From the NCBI GenBank assembly GCA_947447385.1, contig CANFKN010000001.1:1-35888 (forward strand): a DNA stretch of 35,888 nucleotides, in the 5' to 3' direction. The notes under the pieces are model-generated. The model did no database searches, was not told the origin of the DNA, and saw only the letters and a program-made list of their open reading frames with translations. The DNA comes from Microbacteriaceae bacterium (GTDB lineage: Bacteria; Actinomycetota; Actinomycetes; Actinomycetales; Microbacteriaceae). The position numbers and the translations under genes were made by a program. Of the stretch, positions 23,382 through 31,732 are shown one piece after another (position 1 is the first letter of the stretch; each line of letters starts with the position of its first letter).

Positions 23382-23651
23382 TCATTTTGTTGCCAACATC
23401 GTTTCTGCCTGTTCTATTGGTTGGGTTAGAGCTGAGACATCAAAAGGGCCGTCGGTGCGCAGTGCGCGACCAAAAGCTCGGCGTTCGATGGCTACATTCA
23501 AACACTTTTTGTTTGCATGAAGCCATGCTCCCCGGCCAGACAAACCACCCCGCTCGTCAATCACAAGTTTTTGTGCTGACATTGCAACGCGCAATAAGTC
23601 TGATCGTGATGCACGTTGGCGACAGCCAACGCAGGTTCTAATCGGTTCCAT
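23382..23651 (-). CDS. ylxR: YlxR (DUF448) RNA-binding family protein
   Basis: The product is 89 aa. The diagnostic N-terminal RTCVGCRQRASRSDLLRV (5-22) is followed by GRGAWLHANKKCLNVAI (40-56). The family is a small, probably RNA-binding protein usually found between nusA and infB. In Clostridioides a YlxR protein was reported to bind RNase P RNA; the function here is not established. The ATG at 23651 follows nusA by 30 bp, with a GGGG-containing ribosome-binding site. It is the counterpart of Rv2840c by position. Confidence 0.93.
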   Translation of the reverse strand: MEPIRTCVGCRQRASRSDLLRVAMSAQKLVIDERGGLSGRGAWLHANKKCLNVAIERRAFGRALRTDGPFDVSALTQPIEQAETMLATK

Positions 23652-23681
23652 TCTAACCCCGTTTAGCGATTTGGGCTAGAA

Positions 23682-24659
23682 CTAGTCGTCTTCGAGAATG
23701 CTGTCGGGTTGAACGTCGATTTTTGCACCGGTTAGTTTTGCTGCAAGTCGAACGTTTTGACCCTCTTTGCCGATTGCCAATGACAGTTGAAAGTCTGGCA
23801 CCAACGCGCGCACCTGGCGGTTTGCAGCGTCAATCATGTAGCAAGAAGAAACCTTGGCCGGCGAAAGCGCCTGTGCAACGAACTCTGGCAAGTTTTCGCT
23901 GAAGTCAACGATGTCAATTTTTTCTTCGTTCAACTCAGCCTGAACGGCGCGCACACGCTGACCGAGCTCGCCAATGCAAGAACCCTTGGCGTTAACGCCT
24001 TCTTGACTAGTGCGAACTGCGATTTTGGTGCGGTGGCCAGCTTCACGAGCCACTGAAACTATCTCAACGACACCACTTGCGATTTCAGGAACCTCAAGTG
24101 CAAAAAGCTTTCGCACCAACGACGGGTGGCTGCGTGAAACGGTGATCTGTGGGCCTCGGGTGCCCTTGACCACGTTGGTCACAAAGAAACGCATGCGCTT
24201 GTTGTGGCTGTAATCTTCGCCAGGAACCTGCTCTTCAGGAGGCAAAATCGCCTCAACGGTGCCGAGGTTCACATAAATCAAGAAAGGCTTCGGGCCCTGC
24301 TGAATTACGCCGGTGACAATTTGGTCTTTTTTGTCGATGTATTCGCCCAAAAGACTGTCGTCGTTGATTGCACGCAAACGCTGAGCGATTACCTGTTTAG
24401 CCGAATAGGCCGCAATGCGACCAAAGTTCTCTGGTGTGGCAAGCTTTTCGCCGGTCTCTTCGCCGTCTTCATCGAGCTCGGGAACATAGATGTTCACGTG
24501 ACCGGTGGTGCGGTTTAGCTCGGCGCGAGCTTTATCGTGGTTGCCAACGTGGCGGTGATAAGCGGCGAGAATCGCCTCTTCAATGATCTGCACTTGCTCG
24601 CCAAACGGAATGTTGTATTCACGCTCGACGCCCTTCAGCACGGCCAATTCGATGTCCAT
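23682..24659 (-). CDS. nusA: Transcription termination/antitermination factor NusA
   Basis: NusA binds RNA polymerase and modulates pausing, termination and antitermination. The 325-aa protein has the N-terminal polymerase-binding domain (about 1-105), an S1 domain (TGVIQQGPKPFLIYVNLGTV, about 115-180), and tandem KH domains (GVNAKGSCIGELGQRVRAV; LAIGKEGQNVRLAAKLTG). It ends after KH2 with a short acidic tail and lacks the acidic repeats of E. coli NusA, as is usual in actinobacteria. The ATG at 24659 has a strong Shine-Dalgarno sequence (GGGAGG). It starts 18 bp after proS ends. The rimP gene commonly found directly before nusA is missing here. Confidence 0.97.
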   Translation of the reverse strand: MDIELAVLKGVEREYNIPFGEQVQIIEEAILAAYHRHVGNHDKARAELNRTTGHVNIYVPELDEDGEETGEKLATPENFGRIAAYSAKQVIAQRLRAINDDSLLGEYIDKKDQIVTGVIQQGPKPFLIYVNLGTVEAILPPEEQVPGEDYSHNKRMRFFVTNVVKGTRGPQITVSRSHPSLVRKLFALEVPEIASGVVEIVSVAREAGHRTKIAVRTSQEGVNAKGSCIGELGQRVRAVQAELNEEKIDIVDFSENLPEFVAQALSPAKVSSCYMIDAANRQVRALVPDFQLSLAIGKEGQNVRLAAKLTGAKIDVQPDSILEDD

Positions 24660-24677
24660 TGGTGCCTCCCAGGCTAT

Positions 24678-26459
24678 TTAAAGTTCTTGTAGTGCTGATT
24701 CTACCTTGACTGGGCGACGCTCGCCTGTGGCGCGGTTCCAAATGTCAACCTCACCATTGGCTAGGCCTTTGCCGACAATGACAATCTTTGGCACACCGAT
24801 GAGTTCAGCATCGCCAAACTTCACACCGGGGCTGACCTTGGCACGGTCATCAAGAATCACTGATTTGCCAGCAGCTTCGAACTCTGCGGCAAGCTTTTCG
24901 GCTGCCTCATAAACCTCGTCGTCTTTGCCAGCAGCAACGATATAGACATCGGCTGGTGAAACTGCAGCCGGCCAGATTAGGCCCTTGTCATCGTGGTTGG
25001 CTTCGGCAAGAACAGCGAGAATGCGCGTAACGCCAATGCCATAGCTGCCCATGGTGACGGTTACGAGCTTGCCGTTTTCGTCTAGAACTTTGAGTTCAAG
25101 CGCTTCGGCATATTTGCGACCAAGTTTGAAAACGTGACCGATTTCGATGCCGCGAGCCAGTTCAAGTGGGCCTGAGCCGTCGGGTGCTTCATCGCCTGCT
25201 TTGACTTCGGCGAGGTCAACGAAACCGTCGGCAACAAAGTCGCGGCCGGCAACAACGCTAAACAGGTGGGTGTCGGCTTCGTTTGCGCCGGTGATCCAAT
25301 TCGAACCTTCGACAACGCGAGGGTCGACGAGGTAGCGAATGCCGCTGGTTGACTTGGTGCCAAGAACCGCACTGGTCGAGCCGTCGGCGGCGAGCGCAAC
25401 TGGGCCGATATAGCCCTTGACTAGCTCTGGGTGCTTAGCGAAGTCGGCGTCGCCCGCTGGCTCAACTTCGTTTGGCGAGAAAGCTGCTTCGGCACGCTTT
25501 GGTTCGACCTCGCGGTCACCTGGCACGGCAACCACAACGAGTTCGCGCTTGCCGGTTGGGCTGGTTAGCGCCAAAACCACGTGCTTTAGGGTGTCGCTGG
25601 CTTGCCACTCGCGACCATCTGCGCGCTTTAGGTCTGGGTTGGCGTTAGCCAAGGCAACCAAAGGCTTAATGCCTGTTGTCTTTGGAGTGCTCACCTTGTG
25701 AGCTGCCGCCTGGCCTTCAATTGCGACGGATGCTGGCGGAACAGTTGCAACAGCCTCAACGTTTGCCGCATAACCGCCCGGCGAGCGCACAAAGGTGTCT
25801 TCGCCGATGGCTGATGGTGAGAGGAACTCTTCGCTGGCTGAACCGCCCATAGCACCTGCATCGGCGCGCACAATTACATATTCAACGCCGAGACGGGTGA
25901 AGATGCGCTCGTAGGCATCACGCTGGGCTTGATAGGCCTTGTCGAGACCCTCATCTGTCACGTCGAAGCTGTAGGCGTCTTTCATGACGAACTCGCGGCC
26001 TCGAAGTAGGCCGGCGCGTGGTCGGGCTTCGTCGCGATATTTGTTCTGAATCTGAAAAAGGGCCACAGGTAGGTCTTTGTAGCTCGAATATAGGTCTTTC
26101 ACCAAGAGCGTGAACATCTCTTCGTGGGTTGGAGCTAGCAGATAATCAGCCTTTTTGCGGTCTTGCAGACGAAATAGGTTGTCGCCATATTCTGTCCAGC
26201 GGCCAGTGGCCTCATAGGGTTCGCGTGGCAATAGCGCCGGAAAAAACACTTCTTGCGCGCCAGCATTCGCCATTTCTTCGCGCACGACCTTTTCGATCTT
26301 GGCTTTTACGGCCAAGCCAAGCGGCAACCAGGTGTAGATACCGGGGGCGGCGCGACGAATGTAGCCAGCGCGAAGCAATAGCTTGTGGCTGGCGACCTCA
26401 GCCTCAGCTGGGTCTTCTCGAAGCGTGCGCAGAAACAGGTTTGATAGGCGAATTGGCAT
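24678..26459 (-). CDS. proS: Prolyl-tRNA synthetase (bacterial type with editing domain)
   Basis: This enzyme charges tRNA-Pro. The 593-aa class II synthetase has motif 1 around GIYTWLPLGLAVKAKIEKVVREEM, motif 2 QNKYRDEARPRAGLLRGREFVMKDAYSFD (about 138-166), the inserted editing domain (about 220-410), motif 3 SYGIGVTRILAVL, and a C-terminal anticodon-binding domain (VILDDRAKVSPGVKF). The ATG at 26459 has no Shine-Dalgarno sequence. TAAACT (26472-26467) lies exactly 7 nt upstream, within the 20-bp gap after ispG. A leaderless transcript is therefore likely. Confidence 0.98.
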   Translation of the reverse strand: MPIRLSNLFLRTLREDPAEAEVASHKLLLRAGYIRRAAPGIYTWLPLGLAVKAKIEKVVREEMANAGAQEVFFPALLPREPYEATGRWTEYGDNLFRLQDRKKADYLLAPTHEEMFTLLVKDLYSSYKDLPVALFQIQNKYRDEARPRAGLLRGREFVMKDAYSFDVTDEGLDKAYQAQRDAYERIFTRLGVEYVIVRADAGAMGGSASEEFLSPSAIGEDTFVRSPGGYAANVEAVATVPPASVAIEGQAAAHKVSTPKTTGIKPLVALANANPDLKRADGREWQASDTLKHVVLALTSPTGKRELVVVAVPGDREVEPKRAEAAFSPNEVEPAGDADFAKHPELVKGYIGPVALAADGSTSAVLGTKSTSGIRYLVDPRVVEGSNWITGANEADTHLFSVVAGRDFVADGFVDLAEVKAGDEAPDGSGPLELARGIEIGHVFKLGRKYAEALELKVLDENGKLVTVTMGSYGIGVTRILAVLAEANHDDKGLIWPAAVSPADVYIVAAGKDDEVYEAAEKLAAEFEAAGKSVILDDRAKVSPGVKFGDAELIGVPKIVIVGKGLANGEVDIWNRATGERRPVKVESALQEL

Positions 26460-26466
26460 GCCTACA

Positions 26467-26472
26467 AGTTTA
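26467..26472 (-). promoter_or_regulatory. -10-like box of leaderless proS
   Basis: TAAACT on the minus strand lies 7 nt before the proS ATG in the 20-bp gap after ispG. It gives the proS-nusA-infB run its own promoter, with any -35 contact inside the ispG coding end. Confidence 0.55.
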
Positions 26473-26479
26473 GGCGAGG

Positions 26480-27631
26480 CTATTTGATGATTTCGACCGT
26501 TGGTGAACCAAGCGCGGCTGGCATTTCGGCCGCCATGCGATTTGCTTCTTCAATCAGGGTCGCAACGATTTCGCTCTCAGGCACTGTCTTAATGACTTCA
26601 CCCTTCACAAAAATCTGGCCTTTGCCGTTGCCCGATGCAACACCGAGATCGGCTTCGCGAGCTTCACCAGGGCCGTTAACCACACAACCCATCACGGCAA
26701 CGCGCAGTGGCACGGTTAGCTTCTCAAGACCAGCGGTCACGTCGTTGGCAAGCTTATAAACGTCAACCTGAGCGCGACCACAGCTTGGGCAACTGACGAT
26801 TTCAAGCTTGCGAGGGCGAAGGTTGAGGCTTTCGAGAATCTGTGAGCCAACTTTGATTTCTTGAGCTGGTGGAGCCGAAAGCGAAACACGAATGGTGTCG
26901 CCGATGCCCTGCGAAAGCAAAGCGCCGAAGGCAACCGAAGACTTGATGGTGCCCTGAAACTCTGGGCCAGCCTCGGTGACACCGAGGTGAAGTGGCCAGT
27001 CGCCGCGCTCGGCAAGCAGCTGATAGGCGCGAACCATGATCACAGGGTCGTTGTGCTTGACCGAGATTTTGAAATCGTGAAAGTCGTGCTCTTCGAACAG
27101 GCTGGCCTCCCACACTGCTGACTCAACTAGAGCCTCAGGGGTTGCCTTGCCATATTTTTGCAAGAGGCGCGGGTCAAGCGAACCGGCGTTCACGCCAATG
27201 CGAATCGAAACACCAGCGTCTTTGGCTGCCTTGGCGATTGCGCCAACCTGGTCATCGAACTGGCGAATGTTGCCAGGGTTCACGCGAACCGCGCCACAAC
27301 CGGCGTCGATGGCCTGAAAAACATACTTTGGCTGAAAGTGAATGTCAGCGATAACCGGAATCTGCGACTTGCGCGCAATGATGTGCAAAACATCTGCGTC
27401 ATCTTGGCTTGGGCAAGCAACGCGAACAATGTCGCAACCGCTGGCGGTGAGCTCGGCAATCTGCTGCAGTGTTCCGTTGATGTCTGTGGTTGGTGTGGTG
27501 GTCATTGATTGCACGCTGATTGGCGCATCGCCACCAACGGCAACCTTGCCCACCATGATTTTGCGTGAGACACGACGCGGAGCGATAACAGCAGGCTTTG
27601 AGCCAGGCATACCGAGGTTAATTGCAGCCAA
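26480..27631 (-). CDS. ispG: 4-hydroxy-3-methylbut-2-enyl diphosphate synthase (IspG/GcpE)
   Basis: IspG is the penultimate enzyme of the MEP isoprenoid pathway and carries a 4Fe-4S cluster. The 383-aa protein has the cluster cysteines Cys281 and Cys284 in SCPSCGRAQVD and Cys316 in MGCVVNGPGEA, with Glu323 nearby. The TIM-barrel half opens with VGGDAPISVQSMTTTPT. The start is assigned to a TTG at 27631 (M-A-A-I-N-L-G-M-P). It has AAAGG 7 nt upstream, and related actinobacterial IspG proteins, as I recall them, start similarly. A GTG two codons earlier (27637) overlaps that ribosome-binding site and is less likely. Neighbours rseP and dxr match the conserved actinobacterial dxr-rip1-gcpE cluster. 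Confidence 0.97.
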   Translation of the reverse strand: MAAINLGMPGSKPAVIAPRRVSRKIMVGKVAVGGDAPISVQSMTTTPTTDINGTLQQIAELTASGCDIVRVACPSQDDADVLHIIARKSQIPVIADIHFQPKYVFQAIDAGCGAVRVNPGNIRQFDDQVGAIAKAAKDAGVSIRIGVNAGSLDPRLLQKYGKATPEALVESAVWEASLFEEHDFHDFKISVKHNDPVIMVRAYQLLAERGDWPLHLGVTEAGPEFQGTIKSSVAFGALLSQGIGDTIRVSLSAPPAQEIKVGSQILESLNLRPRKLEIVSCPSCGRAQVDVYKLANDVTAGLEKLTVPLRVAVMGCVVNGPGEAREADLGVASGNGKGQIFVKGEVIKTVPESEIVATLIEEANRMAAEMPAALGSPTVEIIK

Positions 27632-27709
27632 TTTCACACCTTTTCAAAGAGACTGCGCCTTGCGAGAGCTTTCGCATGGCACAAATTGTGATGATTCAAG
27701 CATAAATGG

Positions 27710-29038
27710 CTAAGCGACCGGCTTGATGATGTCAGCGAAGATGAAAAGCAGGCTCATGCCCATGAGAACCAACCACATCGCGTAGGTCAGCGGCACAAGC
27801 TTGGTTAGGTCAACCGGGCCGCGCCAAACTTTGCGGCGAATCTTGAAAACGAGTCGCTTGATGCTTTCGTAGATAGCAGCAGCCATGTGGCCACCGTCAA
27901 GTGGCAATAGCGGAATCAGGTTGAAGATAAACAGGGCGAAGTTGAGCGAGGCCAAAATGCTCAGCCCGGCCGCAAACTTTTGCGCCAGGTCGAGCTCGGG
28001 GCTGCTAGCCACCTGGCCTGCGATTTGGCCAACACCGAGCAGTGAGACTGGGCCGTTGGCGTCACGAGTGCCACCGCCGAAAGTTGCGCCGGCCATCTGA
28101 GCGACTTCGCCTGGCAGCGCAATGATCATGTTTGCTGTGCCCGAGAGCTGTGCGCCAATTTCACCAACGATTTGAGTGCCGCTCGAAGGCAACATCGTGG
28201 GTTTGAGTTGAACACCAATGAACGGGTGAAGCTCAGTCATTGGCTTGCCGTCGGCATCGTTCATAGGCTTGCCAGCGGCGTCATAAATTGGCACGCGCAT
28301 TGCAACTGGCGAAACCGTGAGGTCAACGGTTTTGTCGCCGCGCAACACCTGCACCGAAGTTGAGATGCCGACGCGCTTTGTCAACTCGCCACTGATGTCG
28401 CTCCAGCGAGAAGCCGCAATGCCGTTGAACGAGAGAACTCTGTCGCCGGTTTGAATGCCAGCAGTTTTGGCTGGGCTAATCGGGTCGCTAACAACACATT
28501 CAAACTTCACTTGGTCGCTTGGCACACAGTCGTAAACCTTGGCAATCGTGGTGCCCATGGCCGGGGTGCCGATGACTCCGAGCGCTAAGAACAGCAAAAC
28601 TGAACCAAAAACCAGGTTCATGAACGGGCCACCGAACATGATGATCAGACGTTTGAAAATCGGCAGGCTCGAGAACCAGCGCTCTTTGGGCACGGCACCA
28701 GATTGTTCAGCGTTAGCTTCGCGAGCCTGGTCAACCAGGTCGCGCCAAAACTTTGGGGCACGAACGCGGGAGGGCTTTTTGCCGTCATCGATTGGTTTTG
28801 CCGGAAACATGCCAATCATTGCGATGTAACCGCCGAGTGGAATCGCCTTGAAGCCATATTCGGTTTCGCCACGGCGCCAAGACTTGATGGTTGGGCCAAA
28901 CCCGATCATGTACTTAGTGACCAAAACGCCGAACTTCTTGGCCGGATACATGTGGCCAAGTTCGTGAATGGCGATTGACGCGCCAACGCCAACCATCAGC
29001 AAGACGACACCAAGAATAAAGAGCAAAGTTTGATTCAC
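27710..29038 (-). CDS. Site-2-type intramembrane zinc metalloprotease (RseP/Rip1 family)
   Basis: This membrane protease cleaves transmembrane segments, typically of anti-sigma factors, to pass stress signals. The 442-aa protein has the zinc motif HELGH (25-29) in the first helix and one PDZ domain (SPAKTAGIQTGDRVLSFNGI, about 190-235). The third ligand Asp381 is in NLIPLLPLDGGHM. The mycobacterial counterpart between dxr and gcpE is Rip1 (Rv2869c). The substrate here is unknown and no anti-sigma factor is in the window. The start is a GTG at 29038. TAGCGT (29050-29045) lies 6 nt upstream, again suggesting a leaderless transcript separate from dxr. Confidence 0.95.
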   Translation of the reverse strand: MNQTLLFILGVVLLMVGVGASIAIHELGHMYPAKKFGVLVTKYMIGFGPTIKSWRRGETEYGFKAIPLGGYIAMIGMFPAKPIDDGKKPSRVRAPKFWRDLVDQAREANAEQSGAVPKERWFSSLPIFKRLIIMFGGPFMNLVFGSVLLFLALGVIGTPAMGTTIAKVYDCVPSDQVKFECVVSDPISPAKTAGIQTGDRVLSFNGIAASRWSDISGELTKRVGISTSVQVLRGDKTVDLTVSPVAMRVPIYDAAGKPMNDADGKPMTELHPFIGVQLKPTMLPSSGTQIVGEIGAQLSGTANMIIALPGEVAQMAGATFGGGTRDANGPVSLLGVGQIAGQVASSPELDLAQKFAAGLSILASLNFALFIFNLIPLLPLDGGHMAAAIYESIKRLVFKIRRKVWRGPVDLTKLVPLTYAMWLVLMGMSLLFIFADIIKPVA

Positions 29039-29044
29039 GTTTCA

Positions 29045-29050
29045 ACGCTA
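29045..29050 (-). promoter_or_regulatory. -10-like box of the site-2 protease gene
   Basis: TAGCGT on the minus strand lies 6 nt before the GTG start at 29038, in the 73-bp dxr-protease gap. There is no Shine-Dalgarno sequence. Confidence 0.35.
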
Positions 29051-29111
29051 ACTGATGGTGCTGACAATTTGGCTAAGATTTATGCCCAAGACTGATGCCC
29101 TCGGCGAACAA

Positions 29112-30203
29112 CTAGCAGGCCGTGGCCATCTGCGCCTCGGCACGGTCGCGCGCCCAAGTTTCGGCAGCCAGCACGGCACTCAAGCTCAAAACTGGGTCAG
29201 CCGTGTGGGCGTCAACGACGCGCTCAACCACATCAACAATCTGATTGAAACCGATGCGCCCAGCGTGAAAAGCCTCAACGGCCTGCTCATTTGCGGCGTT
29301 GTAAACCGCAGGGTAGGTCAAGCCGGCAGCCCCAACTTGGCGGGCCAGGCGCACCGCACCAAAGACAGTTTCATCGAGTGGCTCGAACGTCCAGGTGGCT
29401 GCCTGTGTGAAGTCGCAGGCCGGCGCAACGTTTGGCACGCGCTCAGGCCATGACATACCGAGGGCGATCGGCAGCTTCATGGTTGGCGGCGAGCATTGCG
29501 CGAGAACCGACCCATCAACGAACTCAACCATCGAGTGCACAATCGACTGCGGGTGAACCGTGACGGCGATTCGGTCAAACGGAATGTCGAAGAGCAAATG
29601 TGCTTCGATAATTTCTAGTCCCTTATTGACCAGGGTTGCTGAGTTGGTCGTGACAACTTTGCCCATCACCCAGGTTGGGTGAGCCAAAGCCATCGCCGGC
29701 GTTACCTCTTGCATTCGCTCGCGCGACCAACCGCGAAACGGGCCGCCCGATGCGGTGAGAATCAATTTTTGAACTTCGGATGCCCCTCCGGCGAGCAAAC
29801 ATTGCGCCAAAGCCGAGTGTTCGCTGTCAACCGGCACGATCTGGCCAGGCTTGGCTGCCTCGGTAACCAGACGGCCGCCGACGATTAGCGACTCTTTGTT
29901 GGCCAGGGCAAGTGTCTTGCCCGTTTTGAGTGCAGCCAGGGTCGGCGCCAAGCCGATTGAACCAGTGATGCCGTTGACCACCACGTCGGCATCCGTTTCT
30001 TCAACAAGTCTTGTGGCGGCTTCAGCACCCAAAACCGCCTTGTCAGCAGGCACACCAAACTCAAGGCGTTGCTGTTCGAGCAACTCAGTGTTGCTGCCGG
30101 CAGCGAGGCCAACGACTTTGAAACGGTCAGGGTTGGCGGCGATCACCTCAAGAGCTTGAGTGCCAATTGAACCGGTTGAACCAAGAATGATTACGCTGCG
30201 CAT
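29112..30203 (-). CDS. dxr: 1-deoxy-D-xylulose-5-phosphate reductoisomerase
   Basis: Dxr is the first committed MEP-pathway enzyme and the target of fosmidomycin. The 363-aa protein has the NADPH motif ILGSTGSIGTQ (6-16), the LANKESLIVGG segment, the metal-binding PVDSEHSALAQCL, the SGGPFRG loop and the SPPTMKLPIALGMSWP region. The length is slightly under the usual 390 or so, within family range. The ATG at 30203 has no Shine-Dalgarno sequence. A CAATAT box 6 nt upstream may be the -10 of a leaderless transcript. With ispG it gives two MEP steps in this cluster. Confidence 0.97.
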   Translation of the reverse strand: MRSVIILGSTGSIGTQALEVIAANPDRFKVVGLAAGSNTELLEQQRLEFGVPADKAVLGAEAATRLVEETDADVVVNGITGSIGLAPTLAALKTGKTLALANKESLIVGGRLVTEAAKPGQIVPVDSEHSALAQCLLAGGASEVQKLILTASGGPFRGWSRERMQEVTPAMALAHPTWVMGKVVTTNSATLVNKGLEIIEAHLLFDIPFDRIAVTVHPQSIVHSMVEFVDGSVLAQCSPPTMKLPIALGMSWPERVPNVAPACDFTQAATWTFEPLDETVFGAVRLARQVGAAGLTYPAVYNAANEQAVEAFHAGRIGFNQIVDVVERVVDAHTADPVLSLSAVLAAETWARDRAEAQMATAC

Positions 30204-30325
30204 GCTTTCATATTGCCACCTGATTTGCCCTCGAAATGTGCTTGGGCTTGGGGTTGCCTGAAATCTTTTGGCGGGTTGGGCAGTTGGCTGCCTCTTAGGC
30301 TCAAGGCAGGCATAGACTTTTATTT
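30204..30325. promoter_or_regulatory. Divergent dxr/gabT intergenic region with leaderless gabT promoter box
   Basis: This 122-bp region separates minus-strand dxr from plus-strand gabT. On the plus strand TAGACT (30313-30318) lies exactly 7 nt before the gabT ATG at 30326, with no ribosome-binding site between. On the minus strand CAATAT lies 6 nt before the dxr ATG. No -35 elements were convincing. Confidence 0.5.
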
Positions 30326-31660
30326 ATGAGCGAATTCACTATCGCGCAAGAGCGCAAAGTTGTTACTGAGATTCCTGGCCCAAAATCAAAAGCTCTTCAA
30401 GCTGAACGCGTCAAAGCGGTTGGCGCGGGTGTTGGCACCGCACTGGGCATTTTTGTTGAGAAAGCGAACGGCGCAATCATCGTTGACGCCGACGGCAACC
30501 ACATCATCGACCTCGGCTCAGGCATTGGTGTTACCACCATCGGTCACACCAACGCGGGTGTCATCGAAGCCGTCAGCAAGCAGGTTGCTGAGCTAACCCA
30601 CACACTTTTCACCTTGACCCCATATCAGCAATATGTTGAGGTTTGCCAGATTCTAAACGCCCACATGCCGGGCAACTTCGCTAAGAAGTCAGCGCTCTTC
30701 AACTCAGGTTCTGAGGCTGTTGAAAACGCCGTGAAGATTGCTCGCAAGTTCACCGGCCGCGGCGAAATCGCCGTTTTTGACCACGGATACCACGGTCGCA
30801 CCAACCTCACCATGGCGATGAACTTCAAGGCGATGCCTTATGCCTCTGGCTTTGGTCCGTTTGCACCTGGTGTTACCCACGTGCCAATGAGCTACCCGCT
30901 GCGCGACCCTGAGGGTCTAACCGGCGAGCAGGCTGCTGCGCGCTCAATCACCTACCTAGAAAAGCGAATCGGCGCTGAGAACCTCGCCGCAATCGTGATC
31001 GAGCCGATTCAGGGTGAAGGTGGCTTTATTGTGCCCGCCCCTGGTTTCTTGACCGCACTTTCAAACTGGGCTCACGAAAACGGCATCGTCGTCGTTGCCG
31101 ATGAGGTTCAGGCAGGCATCGCCCGCACTGGCCAGTGGTTCGCGAGCGAGTTCGAGCCAACTTTTGAGCCTGACCTAATGACAATTGCCAAGGGCATTGC
31201 CGGCGGCATGCCGATTTCGGCTGTTACCGGTCGCGCCGAAATCATGGATGCCTCACACGCTGGCGGCATCGGCGGCACCTTTGGTGGCAACCCGGTTTCA
31301 GCTGCCGCCGCAGTTGCGGTTTTGCGTCAAATCGAAGCCGGTGGCGTGCTCGAAGAAGCCAAGCGTGTTGAAGGCATTCTTTATTCTCGTCTCGAAGCCA
31401 TGAAGGCAAAGTACCCTCAGATCGCTCAGATTCGCGGCCGCGGTGCAATGGTTGCAATCGAGCTCGTTGAGCCTGGCACCTTGAACCCAAACCCTGCCGC
31501 CGTGAACTCACTCGTTGCTCACTGCCACAAGAACGGTGTTCTGATTTTGAACGCCGGCACCTACAACAATGTGATTCGTTTCTTGCCTTCGTTGGCCATC
31601 ACCAACGAACTCTTGAACGACGCACTTGACGTTTTAGAAGCCGGTCTCGCAGCTCTATAA
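30326..31660 (+). CDS. gabT: 4-aminobutyrate aminotransferase
   Basis: This PLP enzyme transfers the amino group of GABA, and often 5-aminovalerate or putrescine-derived amines, to 2-oxoglutarate to give succinate semialdehyde and glutamate. The 444-aa class III aminotransferase has SGSEAVENAVKIAR (127-140), FDHGYHGRTN (151-160), EPIQGEGG (226-233), the PLP-ring aspartate Asp259 in VADEVQAG, and the PLP lysine Lys289 in TIAKGIAGGMP. These motifs favour GabT over ornithine or acetylornithine aminotransferases, but substrate scope is inferred. It is the first gene of a plus-strand pair facing a polyamine importer, which suggests amine catabolism. No succinate-semialdehyde dehydrogenase is in the window. 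Confidence 0.92.
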   Translation: MSEFTIAQERKVVTEIPGPKSKALQAERVKAVGAGVGTALGIFVEKANGAIIVDADGNHIIDLGSGIGVTTIGHTNAGVIEAVSKQVAELTHTLFTLTPYQQYVEVCQILNAHMPGNFAKKSALFNSGSEAVENAVKIARKFTGRGEIAVFDHGYHGRTNLTMAMNFKAMPYASGFGPFAPGVTHVPMSYPLRDPEGLTGEQAAARSITYLEKRIGAENLAAIVIEPIQGEGGFIVPAPGFLTALSNWAHENGIVVVADEVQAGIARTGQWFASEFEPTFEPDLMTIAKGIAGGMPISAVTGRAEIMDASHAGGIGGTFGGNPVSAAAAVAVLRQIEAGGVLEEAKRVEGILYSRLEAMKAKYPQIAQIRGRGAMVAIELVEPGTLNPNPAAVNSLVAHCHKNGVLILNAGTYNNVIRFLPSLAITNELLNDALDVLEAGLAAL

Positions 31661-31668
31661 CCACACAA

Positions 31669-31701
31669 CCGCCCACCTAACGGAGGCCGGCGAATGGGCG
31701 G
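31669..31701 (+). other. Inverted repeat between the two aminotransferase genes
   Basis: CCGCCCA (31669-31675) and TGGGCGG (31695-31701) form a 7-bp GC-rich stem with a 19-nt loop in the 72-bp gap. There is no U-run, so it is not a normal terminator. It may stabilise the upstream message or set relative expression of the two genes. Confidence 0.4.
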
Positions 31702-31732
31702 GAATCCGTGCGAAAAGAATCAAAGGTGATTC

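Noticed and set aside
29055..29453. Plus-strand open frame of 132 codons
   Set aside because: It is antisense to dxr over nearly all its length, has no ribosome-binding site or recognisable domain, and dxr is certain.
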